Positions 8,861-17,582 are shown, numbered from the stretch's first letter. The stretch: 32,059 bases of DNA from an uncultured Roseburia sp. (GCA_947652855.1 CANTEO010000029.1:1-32059); one strand, 5' to 3'. The notes: generated by a model not told the origin, from the letters alone. Translations and numbers: made by a program.

Positions 8861-9752
8861 GATAATACTTCGTCTCCTTTTCCCCCAAAATCGCCGTGCC
8901 GATCCCCTTATTCGTAAAAATCTCCAACAGAAGGCAGTGCGCAATCCTGCCGTCTAAGATATGCACCCTTGAAACGCCGTTCTCAATCGCTTCAATGCAG
9001 TTATTCAGCTTTGGCAGCATTCCTCCCCCAATATTCCCGTCCAAAATCAGCGCTCTGGCCTCATCCACCGGAAGCTCTGAAATCAGCGTCGATTTGTCGG
9101 AAGGGTCTTTGTAAACTCCCTCTATATCCGTCAAAAACGCCAGCTTTTCCGCCTCCACTGCCCTTGCGATGGCGCAGGCCGCATCATCCGCATTGATATT
9201 ATAGGTCTGGAAATTGCCATCCATCCCAATCGGGCAGACAATTGGCAGGAAATCCTTCTCCAAGAGGTCATAAAGAATTTTCGGGTTCACTTCCGTGATC
9301 TCTCCAACGAACCCGATGTCCTTTCCGTCGGAATATTTCTTCTCCACGCGCAGCAGCCCTCCGTCCTTGCCGCTGACGCCCACTGCAAGCACGCCAAGCT
9401 CCTCCACCAGCTGCACCAGGGATTTGTTCACCTTCCCAAGCACCATCTCCGCGATTTCCATGGTTTCTGCGTCCGTCTTTCTTAGCCCGTTCACAAACTC
9501 CGGCTCCTTGCCGACCTTCTCAATCCACCGGCTGATCTCCTTGCCGCCGCCATGCACGATGATCGGCTTAAACCCGACCAGCTTTAGCAGCGTCACGTCC
9601 TGAATGACATGACGCTTTAGCTCCTCATCCACCATCGCGCTGCCGCCATACTTCACTACGATAATTTTCCGGTTAAATCTCTGGATATATGGCAGGGCCT
9701 CAATCAGGACCTCTGCTTTTTCCATGCTTTGCTCAATTGACCTTTCGTCCAT
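8853..9752 (-). CDS. argB: Acetylglutamate kinase
   Basis: 299 residues, standard for ArgB. It phosphorylates N-acetylglutamate with ATP, the second step of ornithine synthesis. The amino acid kinase fold shows VVKYGGSAM near the N-terminus (phosphate-binding lysine), IVHGGGKEI, and the ATP-site region with DIEGVYKDP. The start at 9752 is chosen because AAGGAGGGC lies just upstream; a longer reading frame to 9800 would run into argJ. The gene begins 10 bases after the argJ stop and overlaps argD at its end. The N-terminal helix before the kinase core resembles that of arginine-inhibited forms, but this is inference. Confidence 0.96.
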   Translation of the reverse strand: MDERSIEQSMEKAEVLIEALPYIQRFNRKIIVVKYGGSAMVDEELKRHVIQDVTLLKLVGFKPIIVHGGGKEISRWIEKVGKEPEFVNGLRKTDAETMEIAEMVLGKVNKSLVQLVEELGVLAVGVSGKDGGLLRVEKKYSDGKDIGFVGEITEVNPKILYDLLEKDFLPIVCPIGMDGNFQTYNINADDAACAIARAVEAEKLAFLTDIEGVYKDPSDKSTLISELPVDEARALILDGNIGGGMLPKLNNCIEAIENGVSRVHILDGRIAHCLLLEIFTNKGIGTAILGEKETKYYHE

Positions 9753-9762
9753 CTTGCCCTCC

Positions 9763-10986
9763 TTACGAACGGTAGTCCGCGTTAATGTTAATGTATTCAT
9801 GCGTCAGGTCGCAGCCCCAAGCCACTGCCTCTTCTGTTCCCATGTGAAGCGCAATGACGGCGGCCACCTCGGGTTCTGAGAGGATCTTCGTCGCCTCATC
9901 CTCGCTGTATTCCAGCGCTTTTCCATTTTGTAAGATCTGCACTGCCCCCGCCGCGCTCTCAAAAGACAAATCTACGTTTTCCGGGTCAAACTGCGCGCCG
10001 GAATAGCCCATGGCGCAAAGCACCCTGCCCCAGTTCGCGTCATGCCCGTAAACCGCCGCCTTCGTCAGGCTGGAGGAAACGACTGCCTTGCTCACCGCCC
10101 TCGCGTCCTCCCTGCTCTTTGCCCCTGTCACCCTCACCTCAAACAGCGCGGTGGCTCCTTCCCCGTCGCCCGCCATCTGCTTTGCCAACGTCTCGTTGAC
10201 AGAGTGCAGGGCTTCTTTAAACGCCGCATAGGCCTCGCCCCTCTCAGTGATCTCGGGATTTCCCGCCTCCCCGTTCGCAAGCAGCAAAACCGTGTCGTTC
10301 GTAGACGTGTCCCCGTCTACGGAAACCATGTTGTAAGTCTCCTCCACGTCTTCACGCAGCGCCTCCTGCAAAAGCTCCTTGGAAATCGCCAAATCCGTCG
10401 TAAGGAAGCTTAGCATCGTGCACATATCAGGATGGATCATGCCGGAACCCTTGCACATGCCGCCAAGCGTCGCCGTAACGCCATTCACCTCAAAGGAAAC
10501 GGCGGCTTCTTTTTTATGGGTGTCCGTCGTCATAATCGCAAGCGCCGCTTCATGCCCTGCCGTCAGCGTGTCCTTTAACTTTGCCGACATCGCCGCAACG
10601 CCGCTTAACAGGCGGTCCATAGGAAGCTGCTGCCCGATGACGCCCGTAGAGGCCACAAGCGCCGCGTCCGCCTGAATGTTCAATGCCTCCGCCGCCTTTT
10701 CGGCCGTCTGCCTGCAGTACGAATACCCTTCCTCCCCGGTGCAGGCGTTGGCAATACCCGCGTTGATAACGACAGCCTGTACCGCTTCGCTGTTCGCCAC
10801 AATTTCCTGATCCCATTTCACCGGGGCCGCCTTTACGATATTTCGGGTGAACGTCCCGGCCGCTTTACAGGGGACATTGCTGTAAATCATCGCCATGTCC
10901 TCCCTGCCCTGATATTTGATGCCCGCCGCATGGGACGCCGCAAAAAACCCGCTCGCCGCCGTCACCCCGCCGTCTAACTTTTCCAT
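9763..10986 (-). CDS. argJ: Glutamate N-acetyltransferase / amino-acid acetyltransferase (ArgJ)
   Basis: 407 residues, full length. ArgJ moves the acetyl group from N-acetylornithine to glutamate; bifunctional members also use acetyl-CoA. It is made as a precursor that cleaves itself before a threonine. That site is visible as KGSGMIHPDMCTML, so Thr190 is the expected nucleophile at the new beta-chain N-terminus and the preceding residue is Cys189 where the textbook motif has Ala. AIMTTDTHKK (150-159) is also conserved. The start lies 3 bases after the GNAT stop with GGGAG upstream. Whether it is mono- or bifunctional cannot be read from the sequence. Confidence 0.95.
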   Translation of the reverse strand: MEKLDGGVTAASGFFAASHAAGIKYQGREDMAMIYSNVPCKAAGTFTRNIVKAAPVKWDQEIVANSEAVQAVVINAGIANACTGEEGYSYCRQTAEKAAEALNIQADAALVASTGVIGQQLPMDRLLSGVAAMSAKLKDTLTAGHEAALAIMTTDTHKKEAAVSFEVNGVTATLGGMCKGSGMIHPDMCTMLSFLTTDLAISKELLQEALREDVEETYNMVSVDGDTSTNDTVLLLANGEAGNPEITERGEAYAAFKEALHSVNETLAKQMAGDGEGATALFEVRVTGAKSREDARAVSKAVVSSSLTKAAVYGHDANWGRVLCAMGYSGAQFDPENVDLSFESAAGAVQILQNGKALEYSEDEATKILSEPEVAAVIALHMGTEEAVAWGCDLTHEYININADYRS

Positions 10987-10989
10987 GCC

Positions 10990-11460
10990 TTACTCCCGCC
11001 TTTCATTAAATCTCGTGATATTCTCCTCATTCAACGTAAAATCATAGTAATTCAAATCATCCCGGACGGTCCAGCCCACGCTCTTCCAAAAGCGGTTGCC
11101 CACTTCATTGTCGGAAAAGGCGATCAGGCAAACCTTATTGATCTGCTCCGCCTGCAGCGCCTTCATCGCCGCTACCGCCATGGCCTTGCCAATTCCGCGC
11201 TTTCGGAACCCCTCTTTGACGCAGACATGGTAAAAGCACCCGCGCCTCCCGTCATGCCCGCACAGGATGGAGCCTACCATCTGTCCGTTATGCTCCGCGA
11301 CAATGCTTGTGGACGGGTTCCTCCTTAAAAACCGCGCAACGCCCTCTTTGGAGTCATCAATGCTGCGGATCCCAAAGCCTTTGATGCCTTTCCACAATTC
11401 GTATACCTTAGGATAATCCAAAAGGCGCATCGCACGGACGGTCACTTCATTTTTTTCCAT
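10990..11460 (-). CDS. GNAT-family acetyltransferase in the arg operon
   Basis: 156 residues, start at 11460 with GAGGG just upstream; a longer frame reaching into argC is not supported. It is a single GNAT domain: the acetyl-CoA loop is VCVKEGFRKRGIGKAM, preceded by the beta4 strand region GCFYHVCV, and the C-terminal part NRFWKSVGWTVRDDLNYYD is typical of YpeA-like GNATs. The substrate is unknown. Its place between argC and argJ suggests either a small N-acetylglutamate synthase supplying the acetyl cycle or modification of another arginine-pathway metabolite. It lacks the amino acid kinase domain of classical ArgA. Confidence 0.85.
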   Translation of the reverse strand: MEKNEVTVRAMRLLDYPKVYELWKGIKGFGIRSIDDSKEGVARFLRRNPSTSIVAEHNGQMVGSILCGHDGRRGCFYHVCVKEGFRKRGIGKAMAVAAMKALQAEQINKVCLIAFSDNEVGNRFWKSVGWTVRDDLNYYDFTLNEENITRFNERRE

Positions 11461-11518
11461 ATTCCCTCTTTTTCTGTCATGGCTTAGGCGCCCCGCCTGC
11501 CGCCGTCTATGCTTCTCC

Positions 11519-12586
11519 CTACGGGAACAAGGGGACAAGCTTAAGGCCCTCGGCCTCCTCTTCCCCAAACATCAGGTTCATGTTCTGCACTGCCTGCCCC
11601 GCCGCGCCCTTCACCAGATTATCCAATGCTCCCATAAAAACAACGCGGCCGACCCGTTCGTCCACCTTCACATTCAGATCCACATAATTGCTGCCCTCTA
11701 CCCATTTCGTCTCAGGCCAAACGCCTTCGTCCAAAAGGCGGATGAACGCCTCATTCCCATAATATTTCTCATATGCCGCCCGAATCTGCTTTTTGGAAGG
11801 AAGCGCCATGCTCCCGTCCTCCTGCCGCGCCTGCTTTAGAGAGGCGTAGCCTGTCACCAAAATGCCCCGGTTCATCGGCGCAAGATGGGGCGTAAAGCTT
11901 ATTTTAAGCTCCCTGCCCGCCGCATAGGAAAGCTGCTCTTCAATCTCCGGCGTATGCCTGTGTTCCGCAACTCCATACGCCTTCATATTCTCATTCACTT
12001 CACAAAACAGATTTGGCGTCTTTGCGCCCCTGCCCGCGCCGGATGTCCCTGACTTTGCGTCAAAGATCAGCGTGTCCACGTCAATCAGGCCCTCTTTCAC
12101 CAACGGATACGCCGCCAATATGGAGCAAGTTGTGTAGCACCCGGGATTTGCGACAAGCCTTGCCGACCTCACCCGCTCCCGGTTAAGCTCACAAAGCCCA
12201 TACACCGCCTCTTCGATAAATTGAGGGGATTTGTGCGCAATTTTGTACCACGCCTCATACACCGACACGTCTTTCAGCCGAAAATCCGCGCTCAAATCCA
12301 CAATCCTCACTTTGCTTACTATCTCTTCTGTTAAGACAGACGCCAGGTATCCCTGCGGCGTCGCCGTGAATATCACGTCCACCTGTTCCGCCAGCTTGGC
12401 AAGATTGTCATCCAAACACGTATCCTCCACCAACGTAAACAGATTCCGGTACACATCCGCGTACCGCTTCTCTATGTAGCTTTTGGAGCCAAGCCATTTG
12501 ACCGAGACATTCCTATGCCCCAACAAAAGCCTTACAAGCTCCCCTCCGGCATACCCGGTCGCCCCTATAATCCCTGCTTTTATCAT
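11519..12586 (-). CDS. argC: N-acetyl-gamma-glutamyl-phosphate reductase
   Basis: 355 residues. It reduces N-acetylglutamyl phosphate to the semialdehyde with NADPH. The nucleotide-binding motif GIIGATGYAGGELVRLL is at the N-terminus, and the catalytic cysteine is Cys150 in NPGCYTT. HLAPMNRGI and the C-terminal GAAGQAVQNMNLM are family signatures. It is the first gene of the arg operon, with GAGG very close to the ATG and a promoter about 100 bp upstream. A 58-base gap separates it from the GNAT gene. Confidence 0.96.
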   Translation of the reverse strand: MIKAGIIGATGYAGGELVRLLLGHRNVSVKWLGSKSYIEKRYADVYRNLFTLVEDTCLDDNLAKLAEQVDVIFTATPQGYLASVLTEEIVSKVRIVDLSADFRLKDVSVYEAWYKIAHKSPQFIEEAVYGLCELNRERVRSARLVANPGCYTTCSILAAYPLVKEGLIDVDTLIFDAKSGTSGAGRGAKTPNLFCEVNENMKAYGVAEHRHTPEIEEQLSYAAGRELKISFTPHLAPMNRGILVTGYASLKQARQEDGSMALPSKKQIRAAYEKYYGNEAFIRLLDEGVWPETKWVEGSNYVDLNVKVDERVGRVVFMGALDNLVKGAAGQAVQNMNLMFGEEEAEGLKLVPLFP

Positions 12587-12684
12587 TTCCTCACTCTGCT
12601 TTCTTTTTATTTTTTGCCTTAAATCCCTTCTGATATCTTAGTACAAATTCCCCCATTCGTAAAGGGAAACCTTTCGATTGCATA

Positions 12685-12713
12685 ATTATACATTTTATTC
12701 AAAAAATATGCAA
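12685..12713 (-). promoter_or_regulatory. Promoter of the argC operon with overlapping ArgR-like box
   Basis: Minus strand: -35 TTGCAT (12708-12713), 17-bp spacer, perfect -10 TATAAT (12685-12690). The spacer and -10 form an ARG-box-like sequence (TGAATAAAATGTATAAT, 12685-12701), so a bound ArgR would block RNA polymerase. Confidence 0.75.
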
Positions 12714-12786
12714 GGCATAAATTGAAAATTCTAAAAATCCATCACTATTATTCTCTTTTTTATTGGAAAAGCAGAAAATCCAAAAG

Positions 12787-12822
12787 TGAATAAATATTAT
12801 TTATTATGAATAAATTTTCACT
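12787..12822. promoter_or_regulatory. Tandem ArgR-like operator (ARG boxes)
   Basis: Two adjacent boxes, TGAATAAATATTATTTA (12787-12803) and ATGAATAAATTTTCACT (12806-12822), resemble the ARG consensus of Bacillus and E. coli (TGAAT, A/T centre, ATTCA). The outer arms AAGTGAA and TTCACTT make the whole block palindromic. The second box abuts the argG -35. The argR gene itself is not in this window. Confidence 0.7.
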
Positions 12823-12850
12823 TGCCTTTTTTTGGGACATAGTGTATATT
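12822..12850 (+). promoter_or_regulatory. Promoter of argG
   Basis: -35 TTGCCT (12822-12827), 17-bp spacer, -10 TATATT (12845-12850). Transcription would begin near 12857. This rules out the in-frame ATG at 12856 as a usable start and supports the start at 12901. Confidence 0.65.
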
Positions 12851-12900
12851 AGGTTATGTCAAGTGATTCTACATCAGGAAAGAAAGGAAGTACATTCATT

Positions 12901-14121
12901 ATGAAAGAAAAAGTGATACTGGCATACTCCGGCGGGCTGGACACAACCGCCATCATCCCCTGGCTGAAGGAAAATTACGATTATGACGTCATCTGCTGCT
13001 GCATCGACTGCGGCCAGGAGGAAGAGCTCGACGGCCTTGATGAACGCGCGAAATTATCCGGCGCCAGCAAACTATATATTGAAGACATTGTGGACGAATT
13101 CTGCGACGGCTATGTCATCCCATGCGTGCAGGCGGGCGCCGTTTATGAAAACAAATATCTGCTTGGCACCTCCATGGCGCGGCCCGGCATCGCAAAGCGC
13201 CTTGTGGAGATCGCGCGCAAAGAAGGCGCGACTGCCATCTGCCATGGGGCGACCGGAAAGGGCAACGACCAGATCCGCTTTGAGCTTGGCATCAAGGCGC
13301 TGGCCCCCGACTTAAAGATCATCGCCGCGTGGCGCGATGACAAATGGAACATGGATTCCCGCGAATCCGAGATCGCATACTGCAAGGCGCACGGCATTGA
13401 CCTTCCGTTCTCTGCGGACAGCAGCTACAGCCGCGACCGCAACCTATGGCATATCAGCCACGAAGGCTTAGAGCTTGAGGATCCTGCCGAAGAGCCAAAT
13501 TATGACCATCTGCTGGTGCTTGGCGTATCGCCGGAGAAAGCCCCTGATGAAGGCGAATACGTCACCATGACGTTTGAGTCCGGCATCCCAAAATCCGTCA
13601 ACGGCAAAGAGATGAAGGTGTCTGACATCATTCGGGAGCTGAACCGGCTCGGCGGCAAGCATGGGGTCGGCATTGTCGATATTGTGGAGAACCGCGTTGT
13701 AGGCATGAAATCCCGCGGCGTATACGAGACGCCAGGCGGGACGATCCTGATGGAGGCCCACCAGCAGCTAGAGGAGCTTGTGCTGGACCGCGCCACGATG
13801 GACGTAAAAAAAGACATGGGCAATAAAATGGCGCAGATTGTATATGAAGGGAAATGGTTCACGCCGCTGCGCGAGGCGGTGCAGGCGTTTGTGGAGTCCA
13901 CGCAGAAATATGTGACCGGAGAGGTGAAATTCAAGCTTTATAAAGGAAACATCATCAAAGCCGGGACAGCCTCACCCTACTCCCTCTACAGCGAATCCTT
14001 AGCAAGCTTCACTACCGGAGATCTGTATGACCATCATGACGCGGAAGGGTTCATCACTCTGTTCGGCCTTCCATTAAAGGTGCGCGCCATGAAGCTGGCA
14101 GAGGCAGAAAAGGAAAAGTAA
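12901..14121 (+). CDS. argG: Argininosuccinate synthase
   Basis: 406 residues, normal for ArgG. It condenses citrulline and aspartate using ATP. The N-type PP-loop motif AYSGGLDTT is at residues about 8-16. Citrulline/aspartate-site motifs such as ICHGATGKGNDQIRFE and the nucleotide-site region KIIAAWRDDKW follow, all intact. The start at 12901 is preceded by AAAGGAAG. An ATG 45 bases upstream falls at the predicted transcript start. It is divergent from argC and shares its ArgR-like control region. argH does not follow; a terminator does, so argininosuccinate lyase must be elsewhere. Confidence 0.96.
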   Translation: MKEKVILAYSGGLDTTAIIPWLKENYDYDVICCCIDCGQEEELDGLDERAKLSGASKLYIEDIVDEFCDGYVIPCVQAGAVYENKYLLGTSMARPGIAKRLVEIARKEGATAICHGATGKGNDQIRFELGIKALAPDLKIIAAWRDDKWNMDSRESEIAYCKAHGIDLPFSADSSYSRDRNLWHISHEGLELEDPAEEPNYDHLLVLGVSPEKAPDEGEYVTMTFESGIPKSVNGKEMKVSDIIRELNRLGGKHGVGIVDIVENRVVGMKSRGVYETPGGTILMEAHQQLEELVLDRATMDVKKDMGNKMAQIVYEGKWFTPLREAVQAFVESTQKYVTGEVKFKLYKGNIIKAGTASPYSLYSESLASFTTGDLYDHHDAEGFITLFGLPLKVRAMKLAEAEKEK

Positions 14122-14144
14122 TCAAACAAGGCGCAAAGCCTATG

Positions 14145-14187
14145 ACAGCGCAAAGCCTTTTTAAGCAACAGGCTTTGCGCTGTTTTT
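14145..14187 (+). terminator. Terminator of argG
   Basis: A perfect 14-bp stem (14145-14158 with 14170-14183) and a T-run ending at 14187. It lies 24 bases past the argG stop. The minus strand has no matching T-run, so it is mainly a plus-strand terminator. Confidence 0.88.
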
Positions 14188-14254
14188 CTTTGGAATCCCG
14201 TTTGCGGAGAGCGTCAAGCCGTCATGCAAGCCCCTCCCACAGCATGGCGCAGCC

Positions 14255-15538
14255 TCATTCGCCCCGAATCTCCTGCATCCTCGCCTGTATATAGCCCCCC
14301 TGATAACGCTCCCTGATCTGATTGGCGTAGCGCAGCCTGGGCATACGGATTTTGCCCTCCTCAAAGGCAAGCGCCTCCATGATATGGTATCCGTCCGGAA
14401 TCTCCGCCTCCATTCCATCATACGCGCTAAAAAACCGCCTCATATCCTTAAGCAGATCAAGCGCGCGCTCCTTGTGCGCGGGATGCGTCTCCCAAAAGGA
14501 AATGCCCGCCGCCTCTTTGTGAAGCCAGAGCCGATCCGCGTCCAAGGACGCGATTTTGCTTTCCCAGTCCTTTAAGAGCCCCGCCGTCCGATAGGCGATC
14601 AATAAATGGATAAAAATGAGATCCCGCCTCGCCACGCCCGCGCAGCACATTGGGTTTAAGTCCAGCATACGCAGCTCAATATGGTTTACGCCATGCCTCT
14701 TTAAGTTCGCAAGGGAATTCTCCCCCGCGGGCTTTAGCCGGATCGGGTAATACAATTCCTGGATAGAGGAAATCTGCCCTTCCTTGATATACTCCTCTAT
14801 GCTCCTGACATAAGAAGGAAAATCCTGATAGCATAAATTGGGAGAGAACAAATTCCAATAGCCATACTGGCTGTTGCGGAAGGAGGCGTATTCCCCCCAC
14901 TCTTCCTTTGGCACGCCAAGCCCCTCCAAAAAGCCCCTGTCCGCGACAGGGCTTGCGCTTGTCAGCGCCACAATCAGCCAGCTGTCTGACATTAGGACGT
15001 CGCACAGCCTGACATACCATTCGCTTTTCAGCCACTTTAAGCTTTTGCCCGGAGCCTTACGAGACAGCAGGCGAAAAAACTCCCGCGGCATGGAATAATT
15101 CAAATGCACGCCGGAAAACAGCATTTTGACCCTGCCGTACTTATGGGCCAGATATTCCCGATACGTCGTTTTGTCCTCCTTCCTCCCCGTAAACTCCGCA
15201 ATCCGTATGCTCCCTTCCCCAAAAAACAGCGGCGGGTTCGAATACGTCCACATATATTCCGCGTCCTGCCGGCTTAAAATCTCTTTCTCCACCACAGACT
15301 GCAGGCTGCAGATCTCCTCGCACGCCTCCTTAAGGCTGTCGTAGACGCCGCTGATAAACTCCACCTGTCCCTCGCTAAAATCCCGGCTGATCCCCTTAGG
15401 CATCCCCTTGGGATGGCCGGTAGCCGCCAGGCGGCCCTTGCCGTCCACGCGCAAAGACTCCTTTTCTATGCCAAATTCCCCCCGTAACAATTGCCGGTTG
15501 ATCTTATCGTCTATTTCCTGTAATTTTATCAAATGCAC
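14255..15538 (-). CDS. gshA: Glutamate-cysteine ligase (gamma-GCS), GshA type
   Basis: 427 residues. It joins glutamate and cysteine with ATP, the first step of glutathione synthesis. The relation to E. coli GshA (Glu_cys_ligase family) shows in FGIEKESLRV, GRLAATGHP, DFSEGQVEFI and SGVHLNYSMP, which carry the metal and substrate residues. It is shorter than E. coli GshA (about 518) and lacks the ATP-grasp half of fused GshF, so it would make gamma-glutamylcysteine only. GAGGTGAG lies 6 bases before the start. The first 35 bases overlap the end of folC, so the two genes form one translationally linked unit. No glutathione synthetase is nearby. Confidence 0.9.
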   Translation of the reverse strand: MHLIKLQEIDDKINRQLLRGEFGIEKESLRVDGKGRLAATGHPKGMPKGISRDFSEGQVEFISGVYDSLKEACEEICSLQSVVEKEILSRQDAEYMWTYSNPPLFFGEGSIRIAEFTGRKEDKTTYREYLAHKYGRVKMLFSGVHLNYSMPREFFRLLSRKAPGKSLKWLKSEWYVRLCDVLMSDSWLIVALTSASPVADRGFLEGLGVPKEEWGEYASFRNSQYGYWNLFSPNLCYQDFPSYVRSIEEYIKEGQISSIQELYYPIRLKPAGENSLANLKRHGVNHIELRMLDLNPMCCAGVARRDLIFIHLLIAYRTAGLLKDWESKIASLDADRLWLHKEAAGISFWETHPAHKERALDLLKDMRRFFSAYDGMEAEIPDGYHIMEALAFEEGKIRMPRLRYANQIRERYQGGYIQARMQEIRGE

Positions 15539-16799
15539 GTCTCACCTCTCTTAGGCTGTAGAGCGACCCAAACGCCACCGCCATCACGCCCTCTTCTTTT
15601 GCCGCGTCCGCACAGGCGTGCGCGACCGCCGCCTCCACGCTCTCCATGGCCTCCGCCTCGCCTCCCTGTCGCCTTCGCTCCGCGGCAAGGGCCTGGGCAG
15701 GCAGCGCCCGCGGATTGTCAGGCGTAACCGCATAAATTTGCTCAAACAAGGGAATGGATGCGGCGATCATCTCCCGGTAAGGCTTGTCCGCCATCACGCC
15801 CATTATGCCGATTCGCCTCCAGCCTGGAAAATGCAGGCGCAAACTGTCCGCCAACGCATAGATCCCATCCATATTATGCGCCCCATCCACGTAAAATATA
15901 GGCGATTCGCCAATGCATTCAAAACGGCCCGCCCACGTCGCCGCCTCCATCCCGCGGATCAGCTGGCCGTCCGTAAACGGATAGCCCAATTCCCTAAGAA
16001 CCTCCAGAACCCGTATGGCAAGCGCGGCGTTTTTGGCCTGATAGCTTGCCGCCATGGCAAGGCTAAGCGTCCCATAGCGCGGATGCTCGCAATACAGCTT
16101 TCCGCCCTTAGCATAAAACGCATCCATCGGCTCCGCAACGCAATAAGGCGCAAGCTTCTTTCTCGCCTCCTCCCTCAATACGGCATCCGCCTTTGGGGGC
16201 TGCCCTATTGTGACGGCCGGAACCCCTGTTTTGAGGATCCCGGCCTTAACCGCAGCGATCGCTTCCATCGAATCCCCCAAAAATTCCATATGGTCCATGC
16301 CAATGGACGTAAACACGCTGCATAGCGGACGCTCAATCAGGTTCGTGGCGTCCGTCCCGCCTCCCATCCCAACCTCAAGCAGCACAATCGCGCAGCCCTT
16401 GCGGAAAAACCAAAGAAACGCAAGCGCCGTCTCTATTTCAAACACCGTAGGGTGGAACAGGCCGCGGCCCGTCATTTTTTCACAGGCCGCCGCCACCTCT
16501 CCCATACAGGAGGCGTACTCCTCCCGGCTGATCCACTGCCCGCCAGCCTGATAAGGCTCCCGCAGGCCAAACACCGCCGGGGAGCTGTAGCTCCCCACCA
16601 GATAGCCCGCTTCGCGCAGCGCCGACGCCAGAAAGCTTAAGACAGAGCCTTTTCCATTCGTCCCCGCGATATGCACAATGTTTAATTCCTTCCATACATC
16701 CCCAAGCTCCCGCATCAATGCGCGGATGCTGGTAAGGCCAAGGACGCTGCCATATCGCTTCGCGTCCTCATGAAATGTTACTGCATCTTCATAATTCAT
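15504..16799 (-). CDS. folC: Folylpolyglutamate synthase / dihydrofolate synthase
   Basis: 431 residues. FolC adds glutamate to dihydropteroate and to reduced folates with ATP. The Mur-ligase fold is clear: P-loop HIAGTNGKGSV (about 42-52), VLLEVGMGGGTDATN, TSIGMDHMEFLGDS, and the C-terminal domain opening FYVDGAHN. It may perform both reactions, but that cannot be settled here. The start at 16799 has only a weak ribosome site (GGGATAAGAGG directly abutting the ATG). Its own promoter probably lies in 16800-16900; TTGACC followed by a poor -10 is the only candidate seen. It overlaps gshA downstream. Confidence 0.95.
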   Translation of the reverse strand: MNYEDAVTFHEDAKRYGSVLGLTSIRALMRELGDVWKELNIVHIAGTNGKGSVLSFLASALREAGYLVGSYSSPAVFGLREPYQAGGQWISREEYASCMGEVAAACEKMTGRGLFHPTVFEIETALAFLWFFRKGCAIVLLEVGMGGGTDATNLIERPLCSVFTSIGMDHMEFLGDSMEAIAAVKAGILKTGVPAVTIGQPPKADAVLREEARKKLAPYCVAEPMDAFYAKGGKLYCEHPRYGTLSLAMAASYQAKNAALAIRVLEVLRELGYPFTDGQLIRGMEAATWAGRFECIGESPIFYVDGAHNMDGIYALADSLRLHFPGWRRIGIMGVMADKPYREMIAASIPLFEQIYAVTPDNPRALPAQALAAERRRQGGEAEAMESVEAAVAHACADAAKEEGVMAVAFGSLYSLREVRRAFDKITGNRR

Positions 16800-17054
16800 C
16801 CTCTTATCCCGCTTTGTAATTATTTTTATTGATTATGGTATACGATAACAGAAATAGTAAAAAATAGCAACATCCAACGGTCAAAGCGCAAATAAGAAAG
16901 GCGCAAGCCCCCGCTAAAGGCCGACGGGCCTCTAACGGCTTAAAAAAATAAAAAAATGGGATTTTTTCGTCTCTTTTCCGATCTAATCTATGTAAGACAA
17001 AACAAAGGACGCTCCGGAGAAGTCCAAACAGCACGCGCACAGGAGGAATGCCTT

Positions 17055-17582
17055 ATGCAGCGCAAAGGAACCGAACAACTGGTGGAACAGGCGAAGCAAA
17101 AAGACCCGAATGCTTTTACGGAACTGATGCAGCTATATTTAAAGGATATGTACCGGATTGCGCTCGCAATCCTGATGAATGACGAGGACGCAGCCGACGC
17201 AATCCAAGACACCATACTTGCCTGTTGGGAAAAAATAAGCACAGTGAGGTCGCCGCAATACTTTAAGACCTGGATGACGCGGGTATTGATCAATAACTGC
17301 CGCAAAATCAAACATGAGGCAAACGCCACAGAGGCGCTTTGCGAATATGAGGAGCCGTCGGCATACGATGAATATAACCTTGAATTAAAGGAGGCCCTCT
17401 CGTCGCTGGACGAAAAATACCGCGTCGTAATGACCTTATTTTACAGCGGGGGCTACCGCATCCATGAGATTGCAAGAATTTTAAAAATTCCCAAAAGCAC
17501 GGTGCAGACACGCCTTCAAAGAGGGCGGCAAAAGCTGGCGAGAGACTATTATGGGATCGAGAAAGGAGTTTCAGGCTTATGA
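17055..17582 (+). CDS. ECF-type RNA polymerase sigma factor
   Basis: 175 residues, typical for group 4 sigma factors. Region 2 covers about 20-90 (FTELMQLYLKDMYRIALAIL and DAADAIQDTILACWEKI). Region 4 covers about 115-170, with the helix-turn-helix in IHEIARILKIPKSTVQTRL. There is no region 3. The start at 17055 is set by AGGAGGAATGCCTT. The stop overlaps the next start by 4 bases (ATGA), the usual coupling of an ECF sigma factor and its anti-sigma partner. The region upstream (16800-17054) is A/T rich and I could not identify the promoter. An autoregulated ECF promoter is likely but not demonstrated. Confidence 0.9.
   Translation: MQRKGTEQLVEQAKQKDPNAFTELMQLYLKDMYRIALAILMNDEDAADAIQDTILACWEKISTVRSPQYFKTWMTRVLINNCRKIKHEANATEALCEYEEPSAYDEYNLELKEALSSLDEKYRVVMTLFYSGGYRIHEIARILKIPKSTVQTRLQRGRQKLARDYYGIEKGVSGL

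Noticed and set aside
15618..16325. A 235-codon plus-strand frame inside folC
   Set aside because: It is antisense to conserved FolC motifs, and its composition is low-complexity basic residues typical of a shadow frame.
16804..17040. A 78-codon minus-strand reading frame with a hydrophobic C-terminal part just upstream of folC
   Set aside because: It has no ribosome binding site, its first codons are odd in composition, and it covers the sigma factor leader. It is better explained as control DNA.
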